This document shows positions 1 to 6,320 of a DNA stretch of 18,131 nucleotides, piece by piece. Under the pieces are notes generated by a model. That model ran no database searches and had not been told where the DNA came from. It saw nothing but the letters and a program-made list of their open reading frames with translations. Position 1 is the stretch's first letter. Each line of letters starts with the position of its first letter. Origin of the DNA: Azoarcus sp. (GTDB lineage Bacteria > Pseudomonadota > Gammaproteobacteria > Burkholderiales > Rhodocyclaceae); the NCBI GenBank assembly GCA_031259795.1, contig JAIRLA010000171.1, positions 1 through 18,131 on the forward strand, read 5' to 3'. The position numbers and the translations under genes are program-made.

Positions 1-84
1 TATCACCCGCAAACGCAGGGCAAGCTGGAGCGCCTGCACCGCAGTCTGAAGACGGAACTCCTGCAAGGGCGTTTCCTTCAGGAT
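1..84 (+). pseudogene. IS3/IS481-type transposase, 3' remnant of integrase core
   Basis: Frame 1 opens at the window edge and reads YHPQTQGKLERLHRSLKTE and then LLQGRFLQD. This is the C-terminal part of the DDE (rve) integrase core of IS3/IS481-like transposases. The Glu of the G-K-x-E-R motif is the expected third catalytic acid. Similarity to the family stops after about residue 28. The frame then runs on, without family character, into the intergenic repeat and stops only at 312, so the gene has been truncated at its 3' end. Its 5' part lies outside the window and may also be damaged. No inverted repeat of the IS can be seen. Confidence 0.7.
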
Positions 85-157
85 CGGAAAGGAGGAAAAT
101 ATGGGTTGAGCCTTTGGGGATGGTGTGGCCGTACATGCGGGAACGATATCCCCGGTC

Positions 158-236
158 TGTACAGCGGGGGAGGGTGCCCGAAGGGCGGGAGAGGGCTTCC
201 AACCATCTGGCGCGCAGCGCCGCTGGATAAAAGGGG
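158..236. repeat. Dispersed intergenic repeat, modules B-C-D
   Basis: This stretch carries 'gggggagggtgcccgaagggcgggagaggg' (module B, itself a G-rich/C-rich imperfect hairpin). It is followed by 'ggcgcgcagcgccgctggat' (module C) and a degenerate module D ('aaaaggggtgaaggaac...tatgcccc'). The same modules recur at 1826-1890, 9946-10200, 15914-16366 and 17964-18131. The copy ends about 10 bp beyond the stop of the convergent lipoprotein gene. Confidence 0.7.
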
Positions 237-278
237 TGAAGGAACAGACGGAACCAGACAGATACCTATGCCCCGGGG

Positions 279-881
279 TCATAGCCCGATGCGCCGCACA
301 CAGGCGGGATAGGTTTTGCCCTCGCGGGAAATTTTCAGTTGCGGCACCAGTCCGATCAGGATATCGCCCTTGCTGTAGGTGATGTACGTCAGTTGTCCGC
401 TTCCATCGCGCAGCGGGGTTTCCTGATATCCCATTTTTTTCAGGGCGGCCTGGTAGCGCGCAAAGTCCGGATTGCAGAGGGACGACATATCGGCGGACCG
501 GTTTATCCTGTTGACGAAATCAAGGGCTATCTTTGCTTTCCGGTCAGCTTCGCTGAACGCCATTGAAAGCACGTAGAACCAGTCCCCTTCGAGGTCCTGG
601 AGGTGGAAAAGCCCGCCCGTGTTCCGCTGCAACGTCACCCCCATGGTTTTCTGGACCCGTTCGAGGGTGATGTCGTCGCGCGATCTCAAGCCTTCGATCA
701 GCTTCAGGAATCGCAGACCCATTTCTTCCGCGCTCAACGCCGGATTGGCGGCGGCGGCGGGCGCGGGCGCGGGCCTTTCCCGCGACGCCGCCGACGGATC
801 GCCGCCGGGCGGCGGAGCGCCGGCGCATGCGGACAGCACGGCAAACAATGAAATCGTGAGTGCGGGCTTCAGGGGCGTCAT
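279..881 (-). CDS. Putative lipoprotein of unknown function
   Basis: This is a 200-residue protein from the ATG at 881. An in-frame GTG at 920 would add 13 residues, but it would place charged residues ahead of the signal peptide, so 881 is preferred. The N-terminus is a lipoprotein signal with the lipobox LSAC (cysteine at about residue 19). An Ala/Pro-rich linker (residues 20-47) typical of envelope-tethered proteins follows. The C-terminal domain (about 50-200) is soluble and mixed alpha/beta-looking, with motifs GLFHLQDLEGDWFYVL and ITYSKGDILIGL. I do not recognise a named family. A weak promoter (927-955) and the upstream gene's terminator (1011-1049) suggest independent transcription. 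Membrane anchoring is a prediction from the lipobox only. Confidence 0.75.
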   Translation of the reverse strand: MTPLKPALTISLFAVLSACAGAPPPGGDPSAASRERPAPAPAAAANPALSAEEMGLRFLKLIEGLRSRDDITLERVQKTMGVTLQRNTGGLFHLQDLEGDWFYVLSMAFSEADRKAKIALDFVNRINRSADMSSLCNPDFARYQAALKKMGYQETPLRDGSGQLTYITYSKGDILIGLVPQLKISREGKTYPACVRRIGL

Positions 882-926
882 CGTGGGAAAGCGTGAGTCA
901 ACACGCGCTGGAAAAATCACCGGCGC

Positions 927-955
927 ACGATATATCGACGATCGTGAATGCGCAA
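927..955 (-). promoter_or_regulatory. Candidate sigma-70 promoter for the lipoprotein gene
   Basis: On the minus strand, TTGCGC (955-950) lies 17 nt from TATCGT (932-927). The -10 is within the palindrome cgatatatcg. The match to consensus is moderate. It sits 46 bp upstream of the ATG at 881 and downstream of the previous gene's terminator. Confidence 0.35.
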
Positions 956-1010
956 GTATTCATGATGGAACCGGGGCGCCCGGTCACCAGCGCGGCGGAA
1001 TCGCGGGCAC

Positions 1011-1049
1011 AAAAACAACAGGCAGCCCCCCGTTCATCAGGCTGCCTGT
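1011..1049 (-). terminator. Rho-independent terminator of the acidic-protein gene
   Basis: A perfect 10-bp stem (ACAGGCAGCC / GGCTGCCTGT, 1018-1027 with 1040-1049) encloses a 12-nt loop. On the minus strand it is followed by a T-rich tail (tgttttt, 1017-1011). It lies about 100 bp beyond the stop at 1147. The plus-strand side is followed by ctttctttctt, so weak bidirectional function is possible. Confidence 0.8.
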
Positions 1050-1146
1050 CTTTCTTTCTTGCAACACAGGGACCAGCAGGATCCGATGCTTTCAGCAAAC
1101 TCCGCTTCCGGCAGGCTCCAGACTGACCATGTTTCTACTTACCGCC

Positions 1147-1623
1147 TTATGCAAACGCTTCCGCGTCTTCCACTTCCAGAGACGCGCCAACAACAGCGAT
1201 GTCTTCGCTTGCCACGCTATCGACGACCAGCGCGTCGATACCGGGCAGGTCCAGATCCAGATATAGATCCGTGTACGCGGCATCCGTTGTATCCAACGCA
1301 TCGAAGTTAATGACATCGCTTTCCGCATCGTCGTATACGGCATAGGATGCCGCATCGGCTTCTTCCGCCAGCGCCGGGGCGCTTTCTTCGAGCACATCAG
1401 CGGGCGCTTCGGCGCTCTTGAGGGCGGGAAAAAGGAAAAGCCCGCAGATCCAGTCGGTCCCGATATCTATCGCGCCAACGGTCAGCGAAGCCGCTGCGTC
1501 GAAGACTCCTTCGCACAACTCTACGAAGCCATTCCATAGACCAACCCCGACCGTCAATGCGTCGACGGCGACACTGGCGGTGACGTTAATGAAATCGATG
1601 AATTTGTCCAGTACATTAGCCAT
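1147..1623 (-). CDS. Highly acidic small protein of unknown function
   Basis: This 158-residue protein starts at ATG 1623 and is preceded by a strong AAGGAG Shine-Dalgarno. Composition is extreme. There is no Arg and no His, and only two Lys (residues 7 and 69). I count about 33 Asp/Glu, giving a net charge near -31. Residues 8-66 are hydrophobic or amphipathic with scattered acids, Trp30 and Trp58 and two Cys (37, 60), and could associate with a membrane. Residues 70-158 are an Ala/Asp/Glu-rich, low-complexity acidic tail with an LYLDLDLPG segment. There is no classical signal peptide. The gene stands alone with its own promoter (1659-1687) and a strong terminator, and the upstream DNA is AT-rich. 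I recognise no family. Coding status rests on the ribosome-binding site, promoter, terminator and an uninterrupted frame. Confidence 0.75.
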   Translation of the reverse strand: MANVLDKFIDFINVTASVAVDALTVGVGLWNGFVELCEGVFDAAASLTVGAIDIGTDWICGLFLFPALKSAEAPADVLEESAPALAEEADAASYAVYDDAESDVINFDALDTTDAAYTDLYLDLDLPGIDALVVDSVASEDIAVVGASLEVEDAEAFA

Positions 1624-1658
1624 GATGATACTCCTTCAAAAAGTAAGAACGGGCGCGT

Positions 1659-1687
1659 ATCTCATCAAAGTATGAACGCAATGTCAA
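1659..1687 (-). promoter_or_regulatory. Extended -10 sigma-70 promoter for the acidic-protein gene
   Basis: On the minus strand a perfect -35 TTGACA (1687-1682) is followed after 17 nt by TGAGAT (1664-1659), preceded by TGA, which gives an extended -10 (TGn). It lies 36 bp upstream of the ATG at 1623, within an AT-rich region (1690-1800) that contrasts with the GC-rich surroundings. Confidence 0.5.
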
Positions 1688-1825
1688 CACGCGAAGTTAA
1701 AAATTTTTCGGACACTTTGTACGAGCAAAAATTCTTGCCAATATTCATATGCTTGGCGATGTTCATGCGCTGGGTGTTGTATTTTAAACACTATTTATGA
1801 AACAATCCCCGGGCGGTACAGGCGG

Positions 1826-1890
1826 GCGGGGGCGCTCCGTCAGGCGGGAGAGGGTTTCCTTTCTGGCGGCGCGCAGCGCCGCTGATCGGA
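1826..1890. repeat. Dispersed repeat (modules B-C) overlapping the end of the GNAT gene
   Basis: It contains 'cgggggcgctccgtcaggcgggagagggtttcc' and 'ggcggcgcgcagcgccgctgat', matching the copies at 158-236 and 16060-16120. The GNAT stop codon (1840-1842) and its last ~16 codons lie within the repeat. Confidence 0.65.
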
Positions 1891-2922
1891 ATGGACGCCG
1901 AACCGTTTCAGGGCCTTGCCGCCGAAATGCCACGCCGCGCCCGCCAGGCCGCGCATGGTGAGCGGGTTGAACGCGGCGAGGCCGTGGCGTTCCCGCCGCT
2001 GCGGCGTCCAGTCGCGTTTGTAGGCATCGTCGCCGATCAGGTAGTCGATCCGGCGGACGCGGTCGATGTCGATGACGCGCTCCGCCATGCGCGCCGACAG
2101 CACTGTACCCGGCGCGTGCGCGGCAAAGGCGCGGTCATAAGCGAGTTTCACGATATAGGCGCAGCCGCCGCTCACCAGCCAGATCTGGCCGGCGATCGCC
2201 TGGCCGCCGAGTTCCAGCACTCCGAGACGCAGCCAGCCGCGCGCGGCGGCCAGCTTGCAGAGTTCGGGAATGAAGCGGGGCCAGGGCTCCGGCGGTTTCC
2301 AGCTACGGCCATAGACCGAGACGAAAGCATCGACGGCGCGCTCCAGCCCCGCCGCGCCGTCAGTGATGGCGATGGCGAATCCGGGCGCGGCCTCCAGCCG
2401 CCGGCGCGCGCGCCGCGCCGTGTTGCGCAGCTTCGCGGGACGTTGCCCCCAGTAAGTGTCGAACCCGCCGGCATCGAGGTCGATATACCAGTTGCCGAAA
2501 CAAAAATGGCTGTCCACGATCCAGCCCGCGCTTTCCAGGGCGCGGCGAGCGCTGGCGAAAAAGGCCGATTGCGGATCGAGGGGGGCAAGCCGCAGTTCGG
2601 CGATTTCGCGGCGCTGGCGCGTCTCCCGGAAATAGCGGGCAAGCGCCGCTTCCGACAGGCATTCGCCGCCCAGCGGCGCGAAAAGCGGGGTGTAGAAATT
2701 GGCGAGCGCTGTTTGCAGCGGCGCCGTGGCCGTGGCGCGCAACAAAGGCAGACGGGCTTGCGCCGGGGCTTCGTCCGGCCCGACGGGAATGTAGTCGACC
2801 ACGGCTCCCGCCGGGATGGCGGTGCGCTGCAACAATTCGAACCACGCGGCGCAAAGATGCGGGTCCTGTCCGGACGGCGGCGGCGCGCTTTCGGGGATAC
2901 TGTCGTTTGTGGCGGTGCGCAT
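1840..2922 (-). CDS. GNAT acyltransferase, CelD/BcsL type (Acetyltransf_6)
   Basis: This 360-residue protein starts at ATG 2922. An ATG at 2976 is also in frame, but it would place the TATAAT box of the divergent intergenic region inside the gene. The C-terminal half (about 170-335) has the hallmarks of the CelD/BcsL GNAT fold: a Tyr-Trp followed by a basic block (KLRNTARRARRRLE), a central LRLGVLELGGQAIAGQIWLV strand pair, AYDRAFAAHAPGTVL, and the terminal GDDAYKRDWTPQRRER signature. Such proteins transfer acyl groups to sugars or to polysaccharide and surface precursors, and they recur in exopolysaccharide and exosortase loci. The gene is divergent from the ACP-hydrolase operon, so acyl-ACP as donor is a reasonable inference. 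The last ~16 residues (SDQRRCAPPERKPSPA) are encoded by a dispersed repeat, so the native C-terminus has been replaced or extended. Confidence 0.8.
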   Translation of the reverse strand: MRTATNDSIPESAPPPSGQDPHLCAAWFELLQRTAIPAGAVVDYIPVGPDEAPAQARLPLLRATATAPLQTALANFYTPLFAPLGGECLSEAALARYFRETRQRREIAELRLAPLDPQSAFFASARRALESAGWIVDSHFCFGNWYIDLDAGGFDTYWGQRPAKLRNTARRARRRLEAAPGFAIAITDGAAGLERAVDAFVSVYGRSWKPPEPWPRFIPELCKLAAARGWLRLGVLELGGQAIAGQIWLVSGGCAYIVKLAYDRAFAAHAPGTVLSARMAERVIDIDRVRRIDYLIGDDAYKRDWTPQRRERHGLAAFNPLTMRGLAGAAWHFGGKALKRFGVHSDQRRCAPPERKPSPA

Positions 2923-2938
2923 ATATCGGCTCGGTGCT

Positions 2939-2958
2939 GGCCGCCTATAATAGCGGCC
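2939..2958. promoter_or_regulatory. Palindromic divergent promoter region with TATAAT in the loop
   Basis: GGCCGC (2939-2944) and GCGGCC (2953-2958) form a perfect inverted repeat around an 8-nt centre. The centre holds TATAAT (plus, 2946-2951) and TATTAT (minus, 2952-2947). It lies between the divergent GNAT and ACP genes, so it could serve either or both. No good -35 is visible at 16-18 nt in either direction, which would fit an activator-dependent promoter. Confidence 0.4.
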
Positions 2959-3010
2959 CCATGCGGACAAACGCATGGCCCATCACAAATCCCGGGGCGG
3001 AAAGCACAGC

Positions 3011-3014
3011 GGAG
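3011..3014 (+). promoter_or_regulatory. Shine-Dalgarno deciding the TTG start of the ACP
   Basis: GGAG sits 7 nt before TTG 3022. There is no in-frame ATG or GTG nearby, and the conserved ACP helix begins immediately after this codon, so TTG is the best start. Confidence 0.6.
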
Positions 3015-3021
3015 TCGGAAA

Positions 3022-3273
3022 TTGGCGGATATCAGGCAAGAAGTGTTGGCGGTCATTGATGAAGCGTTGAGCCTGCAAGGGCGGGCGCGGGATTTTCAAC
3101 TCGATACGCCTCTTCTGGGCGCGCTGCCCGAACTGGATTCGATGGCGGTGGTGGGGGTGTTGAACCTGCTCGAAGAGCGTTTCGATTTTGTCGTCGGCGA
3201 CGATGAAATCGACGGTTCGACTTTTGCCACCGTGGGCGCGCTGGTGACGTTCGTGCAAGGCAAGCTGGCCTGA
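3022..3273 (+). CDS. Acyl carrier protein, exosortase-A-cluster type
   Basis: This is an 83-residue, acidic, four-helix acyl carrier protein. The phosphopantetheine attachment motif is L-D-S-M with Ser40 (ALPELDSMAV). Helix III/IV sequence LLEERFDFVVGDDEIDGSTFATVGALV is typical of the PP-binding family. Translation starts at a TTG with GGAG 7 nt upstream. It is the first gene of an operon with hydrolase 2 (15 nt gap) and hydrolase 1. In the family context, a stand-alone ACP with these two hydrolases is characteristic of PEP-CTERM/exosortase-A loci, where it probably carries an acyl group for modification of an exopolysaccharide or related product. The acyl chain and partner enzymes are unknown. 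The divergent GNAT protein is a candidate acceptor enzyme. Confidence 0.85.
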   Translation: MADIRQEVLAVIDEALSLQGRARDFQLDTPLLGALPELDSMAVVGVLNLLEERFDFVVGDDEIDGSTFATVGALVTFVQGKLA

Positions 3274-3288
3274 GGCGGGCTCACGGTC

Positions 3289-4116
3289 TTGGCCTCAGCC
3301 GTCGCCCGCACCGTTTTTTTCCTGGAAACGCCGCGCGGGCGCCGCTTCTGCGTCGCCACCGGCCCGGCGGACGCGCCGCTCGGGGCGGCGCTCTACTTTC
3401 CGCCATTCGCCGAAGAAATGAACAAATCGCGGCGCATGGCGGCGCTGGCGGCGCAGGCGCTCGCCGCGCGCGGCTGGCTGGTGCTGCAACCCGACCCGGG
3501 CGGTTGCGGCGACAGTGAGGGCGATTTCGGCGATGCCAGTTGGAGCGGCTGGATCGAGGATATGGAATCCGCCTGGCGCTGGCTCATCGGCCGCGCGCCG
3601 GGCCGCCGCTTGCTGTGGACGCTGCGCGCCGGCAGTCTGCTCGCCGCCGCCTGGCTGCGCGAAAGCGAACATCGCCCCGACCTGCTGCTCTGGCAGCCGG
3701 TGTTCGACGGCGGCCAGCATTTGAACCAATTTCTTCGTCTCGAACTGATGCGCTCGCTGCTTGCCGAAACCGGCGCGCACACGGCGATGGCGAGTTTACG
3801 GGCGCGGCTCGACAACGGCGAACGGGTCGAAATCGCCGGCTATACGCTCGCGCCGGAACTGGCGAAAGGATTGGCGGCGGCGCGCCTCGCCATCCCCGCC
3901 GGCTATACCGGGCGCATCGACATGATCGAACTGGGCCGGGAGGCGGGGCCGCCGTCACCGGCGCTGGCGGCGCGGCGGGAAGCGTTTGCCGCCTCCGGCG
4001 CGCGGGCGGACGCCTGCAAGATCGCCGGTGCGGCATTCTGGCAAACACAGGAAATCACGGAAGTCCCGGCGCTGATCGAAAAAACCCTCGCCGTGCTTGG
4101 CGATGCCCGGCCGTGA
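3289..4116 (+). CDS. Exosortase A system-associated hydrolase 2
   Basis: This 275-residue alpha/beta-hydrolase-like protein starts at TTG 3289, 15 nt after the ACP stop. There is no ATG before the conserved FFLETPRG segment, so this start is favoured. Diagnostic family segments are FPPFAEEMNKSRRM (37-50) and the D-P-G-G-C-G-D-S-x-G-D-F-G-D block (69-82), which match the hydr2_PEP family of PEP-CTERM/XrtA loci. At the nucleophile elbow the sequence is LLWTLRAGSLLA (108-119). Arg113 stands where Ser or Cys is expected, and the first Gly of G-x-Nuc-x-G is Thr. From memory of the family this elbow is normally L-R-x-G, so catalysis, if any, is not by a classical triad. It is translationally close to hydrolase 1 (next start at 4124, or possibly overlapping at 4103). 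Its substrate is unknown; it is presumed to act in polymer or acyl processing. Confidence 0.88.
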   Translation: MASAVARTVFFLETPRGRRFCVATGPADAPLGAALYFPPFAEEMNKSRRMAALAAQALAARGWLVLQPDPGGCGDSEGDFGDASWSGWIEDMESAWRWLIGRAPGRRLLWTLRAGSLLAAAWLRESEHRPDLLLWQPVFDGGQHLNQFLRLELMRSLLAETGAHTAMASLRARLDNGERVEIAGYTLAPELAKGLAAARLAIPAGYTGRIDMIELGREAGPPSPALAARREAFAASGARADACKIAGAAFWQTQEITEVPALIEKTLAVLGDARP

Positions 4117-4123
4117 CGCGCGA

Positions 4124-5047
4124 ATGGGCATGGGCTACGACGAACGCGCTTTCCTCTTCGCATGCCGCGGCGAATCGCTGCCGGGCATCATCGCTTGCCC
4201 GGCGGGCGCGCCGGAGCCTGAAACGACAGCCACGGCGAAAATGCGGATCGGCGTGCTGATCGTCGTCGGCGGCCCGCAATACCGGGTTGGCAGTCATCGC
4301 CAATTCGTCCTGCTGGCGCGCAGGCTGGCCGGCGCGGGCGTGCCCTGCATGCGTTTCGACTATCGCGGCATGGGGGACGCGACCGGGGCGCCGCGTACTT
4401 TCGATGCGTTGGAAGAAGACATCCACGCCGCGCTCGATGCCTTTTTCACCGAAGCGCCCACGCTTACCGGCGTACTGCTGTGGGGACTGTGCGACGGCGC
4501 CAGCGCCGCCGCGCTCTACGCCGGCACGGATCCCAGAGTGGACGGGCTATTGCTGCTCAATCCCTGGGTACGCACCGAAACGAGCGCCGCGCGCGTCCGC
4601 CTGCGCCACTATTACTTGGGGCGGCTGTGCTCGCGCGCATTCTGGGGCAAGCTCGCGCGCGGCGGCGTCGAGCCCGGACGTTCGCTGCGCGATCTATGGC
4701 GGGCGATCCGCCGCGCGCGCGGCGGCGGCGGCGGGCAAAGCGGAAAATCTCCCGCCGCGCCGTCGGCCGGGGACGAAAGCCTGCCGGAACGGATGCGGGT
4801 CGCATTGCAGGCGGTTTCCATTCCATGGTGGGTCATCCTGAGCGGACGGGATCATGTCGCGCGCGAGTTCGAGCAGTTCGCGGCCAGCCCCGCCTGGGCG
4901 GAACTTTTTCCGGCGCGCGCGCCCTACCGCCTGCCGGAAGCCGATCACACCTTCTCGCGCGCAGCCTGGCGCGACGAAATCGAAGAAAAAACGCTCGCCT
5001 GCGTGCAAACAGTGGCGAATATCATGAAAATGCTCGAATCCGGCTGA
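4124..5047 (+). CDS. Exosortase A system-associated hydrolase 1
   Basis: This is a 307-residue alpha/beta hydrolase. In-frame starts exist at 4097 (TTG), 4103 (ATG), 4124 and 4130. I chose 4124 because family members begin just before the YDERAFLFACRGE segment, and this places it 7 nt after the hydrolase 2 stop. Family signatures are VGGPQYRVGSHRQFVLLAR (48-66), MRFDYRGMGDATG (76-88) and the elbow LLWGLCDGASAA (118-129). The likely catalytic triad is Cys123, Asp243 (GRDH) and His275 (ADHTF), a cysteine-nucleophile hydrolase. A low-complexity insertion (about 196-215: Arg/Gly run, then Ser/Pro/Ala) marks a flexible lid. It is the last gene of the ACP operon; a degenerate repeat hairpin follows at 5104-5161. 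Such genes accompany XrtA clusters, but no exosortase is in this window. Confidence 0.9.
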   Translation: MGMGYDERAFLFACRGESLPGIIACPAGAPEPETTATAKMRIGVLIVVGGPQYRVGSHRQFVLLARRLAGAGVPCMRFDYRGMGDATGAPRTFDALEEDIHAALDAFFTEAPTLTGVLLWGLCDGASAAALYAGTDPRVDGLLLLNPWVRTETSAARVRLRHYYLGRLCSRAFWGKLARGGVEPGRSLRDLWRAIRRARGGGGGQSGKSPAAPSAGDESLPERMRVALQAVSIPWWVILSGRDHVAREFEQFAASPAWAELFPARAPYRLPEADHTFSRAAWRDEIEEKTLACVQTVANIMKMLESG

Positions 5048-5103
5048 TACGGCGCGAGGCGTTTCAGAATCCATTCCAATAGGCCGCCTTGAACCGACTT
5101 ATG

Positions 5104-5161
5104 GATTGCCGCGTCGATGCGCGCCTCCCGCCTCGTCATTGCGGGGAGCGCGGCGATCCGC
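5104..5161. repeat. Degenerate inverted copy of the 'gtcattgcgag' repeat
   Basis: 'ggattgccgcg...gcctcccgc' and 'cctcgtcattgcggggagcgcggcgatcc' are imperfect inverted halves able to form a long hairpin. The element lies 57 bp beyond the stop of hydrolase 1 and might act as the operon's transcript end. It resembles the better preserved units at 10069-10252 and 15914-16366. Confidence 0.55.
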
Positions 5162-5260
5162 CCCTTTCACCGGGCAATCGCACACGCGCATCTGCCGCGG
5201 TTCATTTGCCGGGCGCTTGCGGTATAGTCCTTGCTCTCTTCCATGCAATGCGGCATCGAC

Positions 5261-6097
5261 ATGTTCATGAACTGTGTCTCCAGGATCGCGGCGGCGATTC
5301 TTTCCGGCGCGCTGGCGCTACCGGCGGCTGGCGAGGAAAAACCTTTGTGGGAAATCGGCCTGGGCGCGGGGGCGGTATCGTTTCCGGAATACCGCGGCTC
5401 GGGGCGGCAGCGCGGGCACGTATTGCCGATACCCTATTTCGTCTATCGCGGCGAAATCCTCAAGGCCGACCGCAGCGGCGTGCGCGGCGTGTTTTTCGAC
5501 AACGACTGGATGGAGTTGAACCTGAGCCTCGCCGCCTCGCCGCCGGTCGACAGCGACAGCAAGGGACTGCGGCGCGGCATGCCCGATCTCAAACCCACGG
5601 TCGAATTCGGTCCATCGCTGCAATTCAACCTGTGGCGCGGCAAGGCGCGCGCTTCCCGGCTCGATATCCGCCTGCCGCTGCGGGCCGCCTATACCGTCAG
5701 GGGCGGCACCGAATACGCCGGAATCGTCTTCAGCCCGGCGGTCAACTACGACGCGCCGTTTCCATGGCACTCCGGCTGGCGGCTCGGAATGCTGGCCGGG
5801 CCGATCTTCGCCAATGCCCGGCAGCATGAATATTTCTACAGCGTCGAGCCGCGCCACGCCTTGCCGGATCGCCCGGCCTACCGCGCCTCGGGCGGTTACT
5901 CCGGCACGCAATTCATTGCCTCGCTTTCCCGGCGCTTCGAGCGCTGCTGGGTCGGCGGCTTCGCGCGTTACGACACGCTGGCCGGCGCGGCTTTCATCGA
6001 CAGTCCCTTGGTCGAGCGCAAGCATTCATGGGCGGCGGGCATCGCGGTAACGTGGATGATCGGCGAATCGTCGCGCACGGTTTCCAAAGGCGACTGA
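5261..6097 (+). CDS. MipA/OmpV family outer-membrane protein
   Basis: This is a 278-residue protein from ATG 5261. Alternative in-frame starts are 5231 TTG, 5243 ATG and 5267 ATG; 5261 gives the cleanest signal peptide, MFMNCVSRIAAAILSG... ending in ALPAAG-EE. The mature part begins with WEIGLGAGAVSFPEYRGSG and PIPYFVYRG, the N-terminal signature of MipA/OmpV proteins. It continues with alternating amphipathic strands (LNLSLAASPPV, VEFGPSLQFNLW, WRLGMLAGPIF, CWVGGFARYD) and ends SWAAGIAVTWMIGES plus a short polar tail. In this family the protein is an outer-membrane barrel implicated in murein-scaffold interaction or stress response; the role here is unproven. It appears monocistronic, with a -10-like TATAGT at 5223 but no convincing -35. 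Confidence 0.85.
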   Translation: MFMNCVSRIAAAILSGALALPAAGEEKPLWEIGLGAGAVSFPEYRGSGRQRGHVLPIPYFVYRGEILKADRSGVRGVFFDNDWMELNLSLAASPPVDSDSKGLRRGMPDLKPTVEFGPSLQFNLWRGKARASRLDIRLPLRAAYTVRGGTEYAGIVFSPAVNYDAPFPWHSGWRLGMLAGPIFANARQHEYFYSVEPRHALPDRPAYRASGGYSGTQFIASLSRRFERCWVGGFARYDTLAGAAFIDSPLVERKHSWAAGIAVTWMIGESSRTVSKGD

Positions 6098-6178
6098 GGC
6101 GGCGAGAAAAGAAATGAGCGAATGCCAACGAACGCCTTCCCCCGCCGGGCGCGGCGGAGAAAGGCGGCGGCGGCGCTC

Positions 6179-6265
6179 GTCCCGAGGTCGGGCTTGTCCC
6201 TGCGGTAGGTAAAAGGCTGAAGGTCGCGCTATCGCGGGCGCGGCGGCCCAGGAACATGCCGGTAT
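6179..6265 (-). pseudogene. Fragment of a btuB-like TonB receptor gene
   Basis: These 87 bp align with 7829-7913 inside the intact btuB gene of this window. They share an uninterrupted 25-bp core (gcgggcgcggcggcccaggaacatg) and about seven substitutions. The minus-strand translation MFLGRRARDSATFSL is identical to the intact receptor. A 2-nt insertion then shifts the frame (LPTAGTSPTSG instead of AYRWGKLDLGT). No further receptor sequence is seen on either side. It is therefore a decayed relic, lying between the MipA gene and the PEP-CTERM promoter region, in the same orientation as the intact btuB. Confidence 0.75.
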
Positions 6266-6308
6266 GCAGGGAGTAAATTCCAAGTTGGCTTTGTGTGAAT
6301 ACCCATAT

Positions 6309-6320
6309 ATTGTCGACAAT
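6309..6320. promoter_or_regulatory. 12-bp palindrome, candidate enhancer site for a sigma-54 activator
   Basis: ATTGTCGACAAT is a perfect 12-bp palindrome about 80 bp upstream of the -24/-12 promoter at 6394. That is the usual distance for binding of an NtrC-type activator. In PEP-CTERM systems the natural candidate is the PrsK/PrsR two-component pair. Assignment is by position and symmetry only. Confidence 0.4.

Noticed and set aside
2923..2976. Upstream ATG (2976) as the GNAT start
   Set aside because: It would add 18 Arg/Tyr-rich residues and place the TATTAT/TATAAT dyad inside the gene. Not excluded, since neither start has a strong Shine-Dalgarno.
1891..3273. 460-codon open frame on the plus strand, opposite the GNAT gene
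   Set aside because: Its first 370 codons are the antisense of the GNAT gene with an Arg/Ala/Gly-rich composition. Only the final part from 3022 is real (the ACP).
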